NCBI RefSeq assembly: GCF_041321145.1
Contig: NZ_JBGGWA010000001.1
Coordinates: forward strand, 496,001 to 560,000
Length of the DNA: 64,000 nucleotides
DNA from: Paraburkholderia sp041321145
GTDB lineage: Bacteria; Pseudomonadota; Gammaproteobacteria; Burkholderiales; Burkholderiaceae
Direction: 5' to 3'
Shown here: one piece after another, positions 31,901 through 37,895 of the stretch
Position numbering within the stretch: position 1 is the first letter of the stretch
How the letters are laid out: every line of letters begins with the position of its first letter
Notes under the pieces: model-generated
Told to the model about the DNA's origin: nothing
Seen by the model: only the letters and a program-made list of their open reading frames with translations
The model's database searches: none
Position numbers and translations under genes: made by a program

Positions 31901-32775
31901 ATATCGCCGGTATTGCTGAATGCGACCCCCTACGGCGGATTGAAAAGATTGCTGACCAGATAAGAGACACGGTATCCAATGAGGCGCCCCGCCGGACCCC
32001 CAGTTATTGGTTGGCATTGTTCAGTCAATACCGTGATGATTTAATCGGATCTGCTACAACAACGACTTCTACAACCACTAAAGAGAAGCAGGCCGTCACG
32101 CTAGGACCGGGCCCTATTGATTCGGTCAGACGAGTCGTAAGATTCACCAACGCATTTAATGAAACTATCATGCTGAATTATGATAAAGGTGAATTATCGT
32201 ATAAAACACCATTCAGGATGAAAATAGCTGATATTTCAAAGAAAATATACCGTTCGACTGCCGAAATAAATGATTTGATGGGGGTGAATGCCGAGGTATT
32301 TCCCTTGAATCGACCTGTGGACGCAGATATTCCAGCGGGGACTGAAATAAAGCTTCCCGGTTTATATTTAACGCGACCAGGAGATACTTTAAGGTCGATA
32401 GCTAAAAATCAATTGTTTTATAGGGGGCACGCGAGACAATTGGCATATTTAAACAGGGATCTGCGCGTTCTGGAAGAATCTGGAGTGGTAAAGAATAAAG
32501 TTGAATTCACTAAAAATGCTGTCGTCGAGGATAATATCGACATAAATAAGCCGATTCCCGAAGATATTGTGATTAAATTACCGTTTGTTGTAAAAATGGA
32601 TAGAAAAATGTCTTTTGATTTATTTGAACCTGACCTTTTTAAAATTTTTTATGGTCCCGAGTCTTATGACGATGAAATCGAAGCATGGAATAAGATTGGT
32701 CTTTATGAAGGAGGCGTGGGGATCTACGATCAAGGCGCGAAAAAGATGGTGTGGTATTATTTAGGGCCACGCTAA
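22963..32775 (+). CDS. 3,270-residue multidomain cysteine-protease-like giant protein (candidate toxin/effector)
   Basis: One uninterrupted frame, no signal peptide. Visible parts: OTU-like motif DIPADGNCFFAAV with Cys155 (about 145-210), whose catalytic His I cannot place; long helical regions; hydrophobic segments near 985-1006 and 1098-1115; a longer Gly-rich hydrophobic stretch 1820-1862; an NlpC/papain-like domain with RGVCWNFAM (Cys1965) and VKHVAVSVGNG (His2044); a clan-CD/C80-like pair with LFIDAHG (His2148) and LLKSCYGADGG (Cys2188), 40 residues apart as in toxin autoproteases; two 335-residue repeats (2378-3031); and a LysM-like segment (about 3135-3205, TRPGDTLRSIAKN). G+C is far below the neighbours. 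The hydrophobic stretch followed by an autoprotease-like domain recalls large translocating toxins. A cell-targeting toxin or effector is inference; no secretion gene adjoins it. Confidence 0.8.
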   Translation: MPERSFLNKPGKKSNTHIEKIVGEDDFSQGEIFVPEDEALSQQFQAYIEKRAAINDDHANELIYPRAYAVARKISQNGEWASEAGDMAPSLIVCIPGASAAGLRITILDEDDRIVLHDERGSTRLTDITLRRVNRNHYQAVVEGIDKDIPADGNCFFAAVWEALQGDEFKSARNCIFQRKNIQTSQQASNYFRFELANYIRQRASELEDGISFDVIPFGRNAVTDALMNGERGPRQEISPAAIFKSYEAGRILSPVIDEQGESNTDDLSPSLQATATCQSEEDANLFLVVIKRLLQQVMERLIDSALKKGKAVVVEYMTLPNQISLILGDPSQRFPEKLKAINALIKNREGNLPDFITVLPPWLDLANEAWSLEEIDRGRSVEENIRTISYTAQTLLTDPLVSELLSSEQATRFRTLLQQGSQAATLLTKLRKLPSEATFGDYFDLLKDNSLFRSIAPASVLSLVKLADQLHQQLDAVAFPPEKDERDRLDWLTNLLISDAGVELLASQVDLTALTAVKTPIALVKLFKQYPGEADGLAQLDWLTHQLLPSNGTSPLSGTLLEPMVGRFQDSLGDSKEIMRITRLLLKIASPQTDRKKELPELLRLIFTPSRGAKLASFILPYFPTLLVTFNAGKTFYESGKDVYELREWYSQVSPGQSWQATSKQFAAKISDILGKDAKLLASLSGFSVGSIQATGSAVYALFDWSWEKTVAWLLEQMKLNSQGRWYYDRMLEVCLVWQLYQAFKPGTASAQAHTALRNVAVLLKSYLPEINTATFDTIIQVLPLLPGLVALKSEGHKLPPSDDWIEWLHEVVGLTGTSTNPAVKRFAEQVESVARKIGDDILQRLFDSVTANAAALFGETPPTHEMLDATPPSFAPNTRTAEQLLITTLAQWARIGVRKSRQQLGAMLASAGTTLNSILLQGGEMDLLTSPFGPIRMSPLSDVLTVLRLGVIEGADLAGESTGIAPELKNIIWGNNELASQKKIFSIALSVYFISIIAAFVIYKKYKAGKDIAQDATRYDPVALNESVSIPMEPANGGSVMPTPTEQGNLLPQDEGAEISPAPAERDRAQPEANTLSGRARKGLTGIWCRMKENPEEPALGVALFVGLGATAHFVEKYVMNKQNVNVDEVVDQVSFIDVAADDDFSKAFVAPSIFIPRHLSADSTAMPGEKQLNNIRKYTLELARELGDSWLKQFFTHLMGKLQPTLFAMPELMKKTENNYAFLLQLDLMLLTMQAFIVEELKKNNYTNLEGLLALNRVRNLVIKTLFGEYKSQVIPYYKALSAGKLFNTVKAFWLSNILKTYLRYALHSAGHADDKIETYVTTLNTMQAEQLLISDEYHQGIPIGIAGERHVIKVLMDELNSILDDNKYDLARAQRKQSENNNSEKIDGYRLLIRTFETLIDALSVANQQINENPFLNFTYPQTEEEYVNISYVNKRLAEIIGKSLFHDSRIAIAYIPGENEDEKIYFSLQQIAFGDHIKYPQYEIVPGDSSRQAKDNVVIFWPAIVDNDARRAILDICGELEDAKNVIEKMKKIREAKINIDEAKFVNVTGYAQELIDEEAKKLGITGTLTLGEKIEIKMKGKGVRVAGHPFPEDQEWTEYYILGELIFNKNNELRPALAKNKEDKLLRLAVYLQCQDLQSLYLEKINRWKDNEALKKDFDLLTQANVKPILVGTAGIDEVRYMRIKLVGLLRYINKTGTVNIISLLDQSSRTFSSDRIFNAQFNVDEELWKWMLQHSTDPLAQSSEAKRRRKAAASRLDDARVSVPLIRPSDFLAYEKITPESYSYYSDYLDRLSREADLLATSDSELFWDNFLEVVKVVAWFVSLATFPLGMLASFAIGLALGITPPLLQVAIADDPDKKQAHLFEAALSLLFETVGAGIGQGGSVIIKRLKKSMEYRRLFSYRLLIDAGRSIDDIDTGPLPLVVGDGFSILPDGESNILKSARKLIHSTSEGTCRGVCWNFAMQVLKDSKAVDAQVVSDLERIVGNLAQNKPGVSINDLFKGKESRLISESQELTAVPEGQLIIFSEPAGEAPGVKHVAVSVGNGRFAGMKNDYLDPALGPGKSIVTAEEFGQFIDGRFLKRGAKVGTIEPALEVRTGYPQGSALAATAGEGGQNRVIELLGQDGLFSLNPQSGELFIDAHGYPFTINHLDSDELYHIIRGLAYHKGFVPTDIKSILLKSCYGADGGKYSSAAMLANQFDVGFKVRAYKGTVSRDYQRVHPNGDVAFASEVAGALKIKLYRQLHKFAEEIIALKQSGKKILSEIDPAASFLQNLIRLIKGGIILSAFKKHYKQISASDYEKLSSIVSPLARDVSDEDFIDAVLKIMFNVEGVGNAIWTEEFSATGGRLDDYQDKLGYGATPTVVPEDAPPVLIGPYERSRWNREVLWRTGEVLKLFAKADKLLAKADNIVEIQLTGNIKKQHVTFSVEKNFDYAGNLTYSLYTDDGKKLSRQTGLDDVFSAYADQNNDEYRSFVKEIFSQGEDVKFQIVYSYKERKEDEGKVFASDIYDRLPAPSGVGTLDPDNIVGDNDARLNELATSERIQDRARKVLLADDKQDNLALIDVFFYLISQAPCAPDDILNLRRPDELPQFMKLVASSVQVAVILNAMVQTDELDYTKEDLSITAIGWFMCRLSRIIFREYSIDIDAISELDPLHKIDHIAYQMSRLPLSLSNPHRTVSYWLALFNQFDDRMIGSSNIDASSKSEVLIGPYKSSRWNRAMLWQTGTVLRILQRENHVSRIQLFAKIKNRLAKFTVSKTYNKVGNLAYKFSTQNDNDVFESVAVDDVFSVYADKKDDKYYRFVANIFEKGSGVKYKITYISNKRGEDEGPVVDNDIYDKLLPVEEKILSPDGGAGRNDALLESLTDEGNIIERARVALSIKDKEKIIYLLDVFFYLIAQQVPMDLLDDNLNLQREDQFCLFMRQVACSVKIATFLNSMAVTGKADYADADLSAAAIGRFMRRLSILILPQYGVDIAGIAECDPLRRIEKIADQIRDTVSNEAPRRTPSYWLALFSQYRDDLIGSATTTTSTTTKEKQAVTLGPGPIDSVRRVVRFTNAFNETIMLNYDKGELSYKTPFRMKIADISKKIYRSTAEINDLMGVNAEVFPLNRPVDADIPAGTEIKLPGLYLTRPGDTLRSIAKNQLFYRGHARQLAYLNRDLRVLEESGVVKNKVEFTKNAVVEDNIDINKPIPEDIVIKLPFVVKMDRKMSFDLFEPDLFKIFYGPESYDDEIEAWNKIGLYEGGVGIYDQGAKKMVWYYLGPR
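30094..32055 (+). repeat. diverged tandem duplication inside the giant gene
   Basis: Two units starting VLIGPYxxSRWNR at residues 2378 and 2713 (nt 30094 and 31099), 335 residues apart, each running to SYWLALFxQ-x-DD...IGS. Shared internal landmarks are DDVFSxYAD, LLD/LIDVFFYLIxQ, and RLS.. I. .. D. Sequence identity is moderate, so the duplication is old; no other domain is recognised in the unit. Confidence 0.85.
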
Positions 32776-33051
32776 TAGAGTTACTTTAAAATCATTGTGT
32801 AAATTCAATAGTGCCCTTCCGATATCGTCCGGCGTGTATGGACATCGCCGGCTGGTTCCATGAGCACGCTGCTACCGGGATCAGAGCCGATTGCCGCCAG
32901 ACTCAGAATCGCTGAAGAGCGCCTCATCAGAAACAAGTGGCGCGCACCCTGTTTGGCGCGTTGGCGGAGCGTTTGACCGATTCGCGCTTTGAGCGCGTCA
33001 TGGCTCCGAGACGCGCCGCGGCATCGCACCGACGCATCGGCGGGTGCGGGA

Positions 33052-34590
33052 CTAGTTGCCTTGGTCGTCGGCAAACGCTTTGGTAATCGTCTCAACGATT
33101 TGTACACTCAACTCCGGCCGTTCGTCGAACAGCGGATAGCGCTTGCGCAAGTTGTTCGACACGCTGTTGCCGTTCTGCCGGACACTGCGAATGATGCTGT
33201 CCAGATCGTTGTCCGGCGCCTCGAGAAATTCCTTGATGGCGCGCCGTGCTGTGTCGTTGGCGTGCAGAAAGCGCGCCTCGGCGCGCATTTCGTGCGTGAG
33301 CGTCGCGTCGATCACGTCGGCAAGATAGATGACGTGTGCGGTCAGATCCGGGTAGCGCCAGGCGGGCAGCGCGTCGTCATAGGCCCGAAAATTCAGGTTG
33401 TATTCGACACCGTCTTCCGCGATCTCAGTCTTGCCGAACGTGTATTGGTCCGCATAGTGTTTCATCAGCGGGCGCGAAAAGCGTTCAAGTACCTTGTCGT
33501 AGGCGGCGCGATCGCGCGTGCTGTGGGTGATCGTTGCTGACACCGGCAAGATGATGGGCGCAGGCACCGCGCCGTCGCGTCGCAGAATGTCGTTGATCAG
33601 GAAGCGCGAAATCCGGCCGTTGCCATCGGCCATGGGGTGCACGTAGACAAAGCCGAACGATGCCGCTGCGGCGCGAACGATCGACGCACCCCCTCCGGTA
33701 CGTTCCAAAAAGCGGGCCAGCCCCAACAGCATCGTTTCGATGTGTTCCCAATGCGGCGCGATGTAGTCGACCACCGGTTGATAGCGTGCGACATGTCCCA
33801 CATACACCGGCGAGCGGCGGATGCCGTAACGCAGGGCCGATTGGCCGAGAATGCCGCGTTGCAAGACGTCGAGCGTTTCAGCGTCGAACGGATTGGCATG
33901 CCGTCCGCATTCGCTTTCCATGACCGCGGCAAAGCGGCGGATCCGATCCTCTTTGTCGTGCTCATGCTCGATCAGAAAACTCGCGCGGCTCTCCTTGACC
34001 GTGAGCCAGACGGCACTGCGCATGATCAGATCGATGCCGTAGTCCGCCTCCAGTTCGGCGAGCGGTGCGGCAAGGTCGTAAGCTTCGGCACGCCGAACCG
34101 CTTCGACGCGTCGGATCACCGGGCAGAAGTCGCGATTGCCTGGCAAGTTGTCGCGCACACGCCAACGCGAGTTGTTGACCGGGGTGCCTACGATAAAGTC
34201 CTCGGGATTCAACGCGTCGACATAGTTTCCTCGGGAGACGCCCGGCGCATCCAGCGGTTCCGGCATCAGCCATTCATAGAAGAAGCAGGCGCGGCGAGCA
34301 TACGCACCCGTCGGCTCGCGGGCGATCCATGCCTCCAGCTCATGGCGCACCGGCTCCAACGCATAAAGCCGTGCGAGGAATTCCAGATGGATGCCCTCGT
34401 GCCTGAAGGCGAAAGTCAGGTTATCGGTCAGGCTGGCGGCCGGGCGATACGGTTCGGGGTAAATCTCCCGACGAATGTCACCGTCGGTGGACGTGGAGCG
34501 AACCCGTCCAATTTCGCTCTGAACGGCGAACGGATGGACCGGTACGACGCCACTCACGTTGGATAGCCATTGATAACCGATCTGCGGCAT
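33052..34590 (-). CDS. Fic-domain protein (probable AMPylase/NMP transferase)
   Basis: A 512-residue protein if started at 34590 (MPQIGYQW); the frame begins at 34632 and neither start has a good ribosome-binding site. The Fic motif is VHPMADGNGRISR, with catalytic His318 and all Gly/Asn/Arg residues for phosphate binding. An N-terminal segment AFRHEG resembles the inhibitory (S/T)xxxE(G/N) helix but has Ala in place of Ser/Thr, so autoinhibition is uncertain. The C-terminal ~150 residues (HYADQYTFGKTEIAEDG..., DLDSIIRSVRQNGNSVSNNLRKRYPLF) look like a Fic-associated winged-helix region. It is convergent with the giant gene. Both a stress regulator and a toxin or effector role are possible. 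Confidence 0.88.
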   Translation of the reverse strand: MPQIGYQWLSNVSGVVPVHPFAVQSEIGRVRSTSTDGDIRREIYPEPYRPAASLTDNLTFAFRHEGIHLEFLARLYALEPVRHELEAWIAREPTGAYARRACFFYEWLMPEPLDAPGVSRGNYVDALNPEDFIVGTPVNNSRWRVRDNLPGNRDFCPVIRRVEAVRRAEAYDLAAPLAELEADYGIDLIMRSAVWLTVKESRASFLIEHEHDKEDRIRRFAAVMESECGRHANPFDAETLDVLQRGILGQSALRYGIRRSPVYVGHVARYQPVVDYIAPHWEHIETMLLGLARFLERTGGGASIVRAAAASFGFVYVHPMADGNGRISRFLINDILRRDGAVPAPIILPVSATITHSTRDRAAYDKVLERFSRPLMKHYADQYTFGKTEIAEDGVEYNLNFRAYDDALPAWRYPDLTAHVIYLADVIDATLTHEMRAEARFLHANDTARRAIKEFLEAPDNDLDSIIRSVRQNGNSVSNNLRKRYPLFDERPELSVQIVETITKAFADDQGN

Positions 34591-34643
34591 GATTTTCGAT
34601 CCGGGGAGGCTGGGATGCGCGCGAGGACGCATTGTTTCGCACC

Positions 34644-34784
34644 GTTTCGATTATTCGACTCTCAAAACGATTACAAAACGCCTGTTTTCTAAAAAAACGA
34701 TTATACGGCGTCTGCGCATCGTTTCGATTACTCGACTCTCAAAACGATTACAAAACGCCTGTTTTGAAAAAAAACGATTATTCG
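34644..34784. repeat. 77-bp tandem repeat upstream of the fic gene
   Basis: Two copies, starting GTTTCGATTA at 34644 and 34721. Each contains two AAAACGATTA decamers (34664, 34694; 34741, 34771; spacing 30-47-30) and the inverted AAAAC-GCCT-GTTTT. It lies 54 bp above the Fic start and ends at the stop of the IclR gene, so it could be an iteron-like operator for fic or a terminator region. The A+T-rich character is unlike the IclR genes. Confidence 0.8.
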
Positions 34785-34792
34785 TTGCTTCC

Positions 34793-35743
34793 TCACGGGC
34801 TTGCCGACCCCACGTCTTCCTGTCCCATCCAGCCGAATCGCCGTGAAAGCCGCCGCGTCGCGGCTTCCAATGTGCGCGCAGGATTGCCCGTGGGTCCACT
34901 GTCGAAGCTGCCGCTCGGTCCCATCAGCGCGAGCACCAGACGGATGCTGCTGGTATGGTCCAGCACCGCCGCGGCCAAGGTGTCGATGCCCGGCACTGGC
35001 CGGCTCAATGCGGTATCGATGCCGTCCGCGCGGATTTGCGCCAGACGTAGCGCGTACGCTTTTGTCAGCTGCGGTAGCGATGGTGCGGTGCCTTTGCGAC
35101 CGGCGGCGGTTGTTGGGTCTTCGGCCGCTGCCGAAGCCGTTGCCCTCGGCACTCTTGCCGCCGTAGCGGCCGCCTCCGCAAAAATCTCCCCCGCTTGGGC
35201 CCCTGCCAGCCGCAAATGATCTTGCGCCAGCAGACCATTGCGCACATCGTCCGCGACATAAGCCGCAAACACGCGCCCGATCGCCGTATTCACCAGCGAC
35301 ATCACCGTGCCGACCCGCAAGCTCACATGCAGCGGCCGCGCGGACTCTTCGAGTCGCACAACGGTGGGCCCAAGCGGTCCAAGGACCGCCATCGCGACAC
35401 TCATCCCCGTCGACGCCGCCAGTTCGACGACTTCCGGCTCAGCCTCACGCGTGGGCGACAAACGCTGCAAGCCGATCAACCCAAGCTCCAGTGCGAGCGG
35501 CCCGGCTTCGAAACAACCGGCAGCGTCCCGATTGAGCAAACCAATTTTCAGCAAGCTCACCAGATGCGGAAACGCTTTGGCCGGCGGCATGCCAGCGGCG
35601 GCGGCAAGATCACGCAAGCTCAATGGCCGCGCCGCTGCGACCAGCGCCGCGAGTAACTCGCCGGTGCTGTCGAGCGACTGGATGCCGCGCTGCGGTTTGG
35701 CGTCGGCGGAAGCGGCGTGGGAGGTATCGAAGGAGTCGGTCAC
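34793..35743 (-). CDS. IclR-family transcriptional regulator (second of pair)
   Basis: A 316-residue IclR-type regulator: N-terminal winged helix (about 20-85, LSLRDLAAAAGMPPAKAFPHLVSL) and a C-terminal ligand-binding domain (about 100-300, HVSLRVGTVMSLVNTAIGRVFAAY). An alanine-rich insertion around 190-225 is not in the neighbouring paralogue. Its start overlaps the stop of the upstream IclR gene by four bases, so the two are coupled and may act as a heteromer or as two sensors for the divergent catabolic unit. Confidence 0.9.
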   Translation of the reverse strand: MTDSFDTSHAASADAKPQRGIQSLDSTGELLAALVAAARPLSLRDLAAAAGMPPAKAFPHLVSLLKIGLLNRDAAGCFEAGPLALELGLIGLQRLSPTREAEPEVVELAASTGMSVAMAVLGPLGPTVVRLEESARPLHVSLRVGTVMSLVNTAIGRVFAAYVADDVRNGLLAQDHLRLAGAQAGEIFAEAAATAARVPRATASAAAEDPTTAAGRKGTAPSLPQLTKAYALRLAQIRADGIDTALSRPVPGIDTLAAAVLDHTSSIRLVLALMGPSGSFDSGPTGNPARTLEAATRRLSRRFGWMGQEDVGSASP

Positions 35744-36597
35744 GATGCAGAGGAAGCTAACAAGGAAGGCGCCGCCGCGAGTTCGGCGCTGATGTCATGC
35801 GCCGTCGCAAGCAGTGCGCGAGCGGTGGGGCCGTCGGCGGCGACGTCGATGGCGCCCGTCGAACCGATCACCGTGAGCGCCAGGCACAAGCGGCCATCGG
35901 CATCGCGCACCGGGGCGCTCAAACTGCTGATGCCCGGACTCGGTGCGTCGACGCTGAATGCGAGCCCATGCGCGCGGATTTCGTCTAAAGCTGCTTCGAA
36001 CGCGCCGCGTTCATCGGGTGGTGTCATCGCGCGATCCATCGAGCCCGACTGATTCGCCCACATCCCCGCCAACACCTCGCGCGGCAGATAAGCGCAAAAC
36101 ACCCGTCCCGTCGACGTGGCCGGCAGCGACATCACCGTGCCCACATGCAGATTCACATGCAACGGAAAACCCGCGTGCTCGTAGCGAACGATGGTCGGCC
36201 CCTGCGGCCCGGCGATACAGATCGCGACGCTGAAGCCAATCGCTTCGGCCAACTCCGCCACGCGCGGCACGGCGGCGCGAAACGCCGGCTGGTTCTCCAG
36301 ATGCATCAATCCAAGCCGCAAAGACAGTGGACCGGGTTCATAGCGGCTCGACAGTTCGTCACGTTTGATCAAACCTAACCGGCTCAAGCTCACTAGATAA
36401 GCATGCGCCTGCCCCGGCGCGATCTGCGCGGCGGCGGCGAGATCGGACAAAGCCAGCGGACCGCGTGCCTGTGCGAGCGCCAGCAACACGCGACCGCCCA
36501 CTTCGACGCTTTGAATCCCGCGCTGTGGCTTGCCGCCATCCGCCGTTTCGCTGTCGCCCGAACCTTTGCCCGTCGCCGATTTCGCTGCTTTGCTCAC
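35740..36597 (-). CDS. IclR-family transcriptional regulator (first of pair)
   Basis: A 285-residue IclR-type regulator with N-terminal winged helix (about 25-90, LALSDLAAAAQIAPGQAHAYLVSL) and effector domain (HVNLHVGTVMSLPATSTGRVFCAYL). It is divergent from the MBL/monooxygenase operon, with 280 bp between them containing a promoter overlapped by an inverted repeat; it is the best candidate regulator of that operon. It is clearly paralogous to the gene it overlaps. Confidence 0.92.
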   Translation of the reverse strand: MSKAAKSATGKGSGDSETADGGKPQRGIQSVEVGGRVLLALAQARGPLALSDLAAAAQIAPGQAHAYLVSLSRLGLIKRDELSSRYEPGPLSLRLGLMHLENQPAFRAAVPRVAELAEAIGFSVAICIAGPQGPTIVRYEHAGFPLHVNLHVGTVMSLPATSTGRVFCAYLPREVLAGMWANQSGSMDRAMTPPDERGAFEAALDEIRAHGLAFSVDAPSPGISSLSAPVRDADGRLCLALTVIGSTGAIDVAADGPTARALLATAHDISAELAAAPSLLASSAS

Positions 36598-36695
36598 ACC
36601 TGCGCTCGTCCGTAAAAAGGGTCCATGTTAACCGACGGCCTACGCGAAGGCCTACGCCGTCCTATCCTCATCTTATGCGCTCTGCAGTTTGCGTA

Positions 36696-36743
36696 TAGCG
36701 ATACATTTCGCTATTGACAAATAATCCGATGCGGCCATAAGAT
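36696..36743 (+). promoter_or_regulatory. promoter with overlapping IclR-type operator
   Basis: TTGACA (36715-36720), 17-bp spacer, ATAAGA (36738-36743) reads toward the MBL gene. A perfect inverted repeat ATAGCGA-TACATT-TCGCTAT (36696-36715) abuts and overlaps the -35 box, as expected for an IclR-family binding site. Which IclR protein binds is not shown. Confidence 0.6.
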
Positions 36744-36877
36744 GCATTCACCCCGACACACCGGTGCAGTCACAGAGTCAAAAACGGGGCGAGACAATCC
36801 TCCAATACAGTTAGCCCGCGCATCTGAACGCGCAGCCGGCCGTCTCGCCTCACGTCCAACTTTTGAGGGAGACAAGC

Positions 36878-37837
36878 ATGGCAAAAGCATTCGCATCCCA
36901 GGCCGATCTGGAAGTCAAGAAAGTCACGTGGACCAAGCTGTCCGAGAACGCCTACGCGTACACCGCAGAAGGCGATCCGAACTCGGGCGTGATCATCGGC
37001 GACGACGGCGTGCTGATCGTCGACACGACAGCCACGCCGGCCATGGCGCAAGACCTCATCGCCAGGATTCGCAGCGTCACCGACAAACCGATCAAGTACG
37101 TCGTGCTCTCGCACTACCACGCAGTGCGCGTGCTCGGTGCATCGGCATATTTCGAAGAAGGCGCGCAGCAGGTGATCGCGAGCCGCGGCACGTACGAGAT
37201 GATCGTTGAGCGCGGCGAAGCGGACATGAAGTCGGAAATAGAACGCTTCCCGCGTCTCTTCGCCGGCGTCGAGACGGTGCCGGGCCTGACGTGGCCGACC
37301 CTCGTGTTCGAAAAAGAAATGACGCTGTTCCTCGGCAAGCTCGAAGTGCGCATCGCGCATCTTGGCGCGGGTCACACAAAGGGCGATACGGTGGTATGGC
37401 TGCCGTCGCAGAAGGTGCTGTTCTCCGGCGACCTGGTCGAGTACGACGCGGCTTGTTATTGCGGCGATGCGCAACTCGAACAATGGCCGGCCACGCTCGA
37501 AGCGCTGCGCGCGCTGCAGGCCGACAAGCTCGTGCCGGGCCGTGGTCCTGCATTGACCACGCCGGAAGACGTCAACAAGGGCCTCGATTACACGAAGGAC
37601 TTCGTCACCACGCTGTTGCAGCAAGGTCGCGAAGCCGTCGAACAGAAGCTCGACTTGAAGGCTGCCATGGCGCACACGCGCAAGGCGATGGACCCGAAGT
37701 TCGGCCACGTGTTCATCTATGAGCACTGCCTGCCGTTCGACGTCTCGCGTGCCTTCGACGAAGCGAGCGGCATCACGCATCCGCGCATCTGGACCGCGCA
37801 GCGTGACAAGGAAATGTGGGACGCGCTGCAAGCCTGA
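36878..37837 (+). CDS. MBL-fold protein with altered metal site
   Basis: A 319-residue metallo-beta-lactamase-fold protein; ATG at 36878 has GAGGGAG upstream. The metal motif HxHxDH reads SHYHAVRVLG: His79 and His81 remain, but the Asp and last His are Val83 and Arg84. Later ligands AHLGAGHTKGD and FSGDLVEYD are present. It can therefore bind at most one metal in the normal way. First gene of a unit with FAD monooxygenase, DUF2783 and an MFS permease, so it probably acts on an aromatic catabolite or its thioester/lactone; this is inference. Confidence 0.85.
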   Translation: MAKAFASQADLEVKKVTWTKLSENAYAYTAEGDPNSGVIIGDDGVLIVDTTATPAMAQDLIARIRSVTDKPIKYVVLSHYHAVRVLGASAYFEEGAQQVIASRGTYEMIVERGEADMKSEIERFPRLFAGVETVPGLTWPTLVFEKEMTLFLGKLEVRIAHLGAGHTKGDTVVWLPSQKVLFSGDLVEYDAACYCGDAQLEQWPATLEALRALQADKLVPGRGPALTTPEDVNKGLDYTKDFVTTLLQQGREAVEQKLDLKAAMAHTRKAMDPKFGHVFIYEHCLPFDVSRAFDEASGITHPRIWTAQRDKEMWDALQA

Positions 37838-37895
37838 TAACCGCATGGAAACGCCGGAAAGCGTCAAGCAGAGCAGAGAAGGACGGAGACACAAG

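Noticed and set aside
22963..32775. Giant protein as NRPS/PKS or RTX adhesin
   Set aside because: No adenylation, condensation or ketosynthase motifs and no GGxGxDxxx calcium repeats were found.
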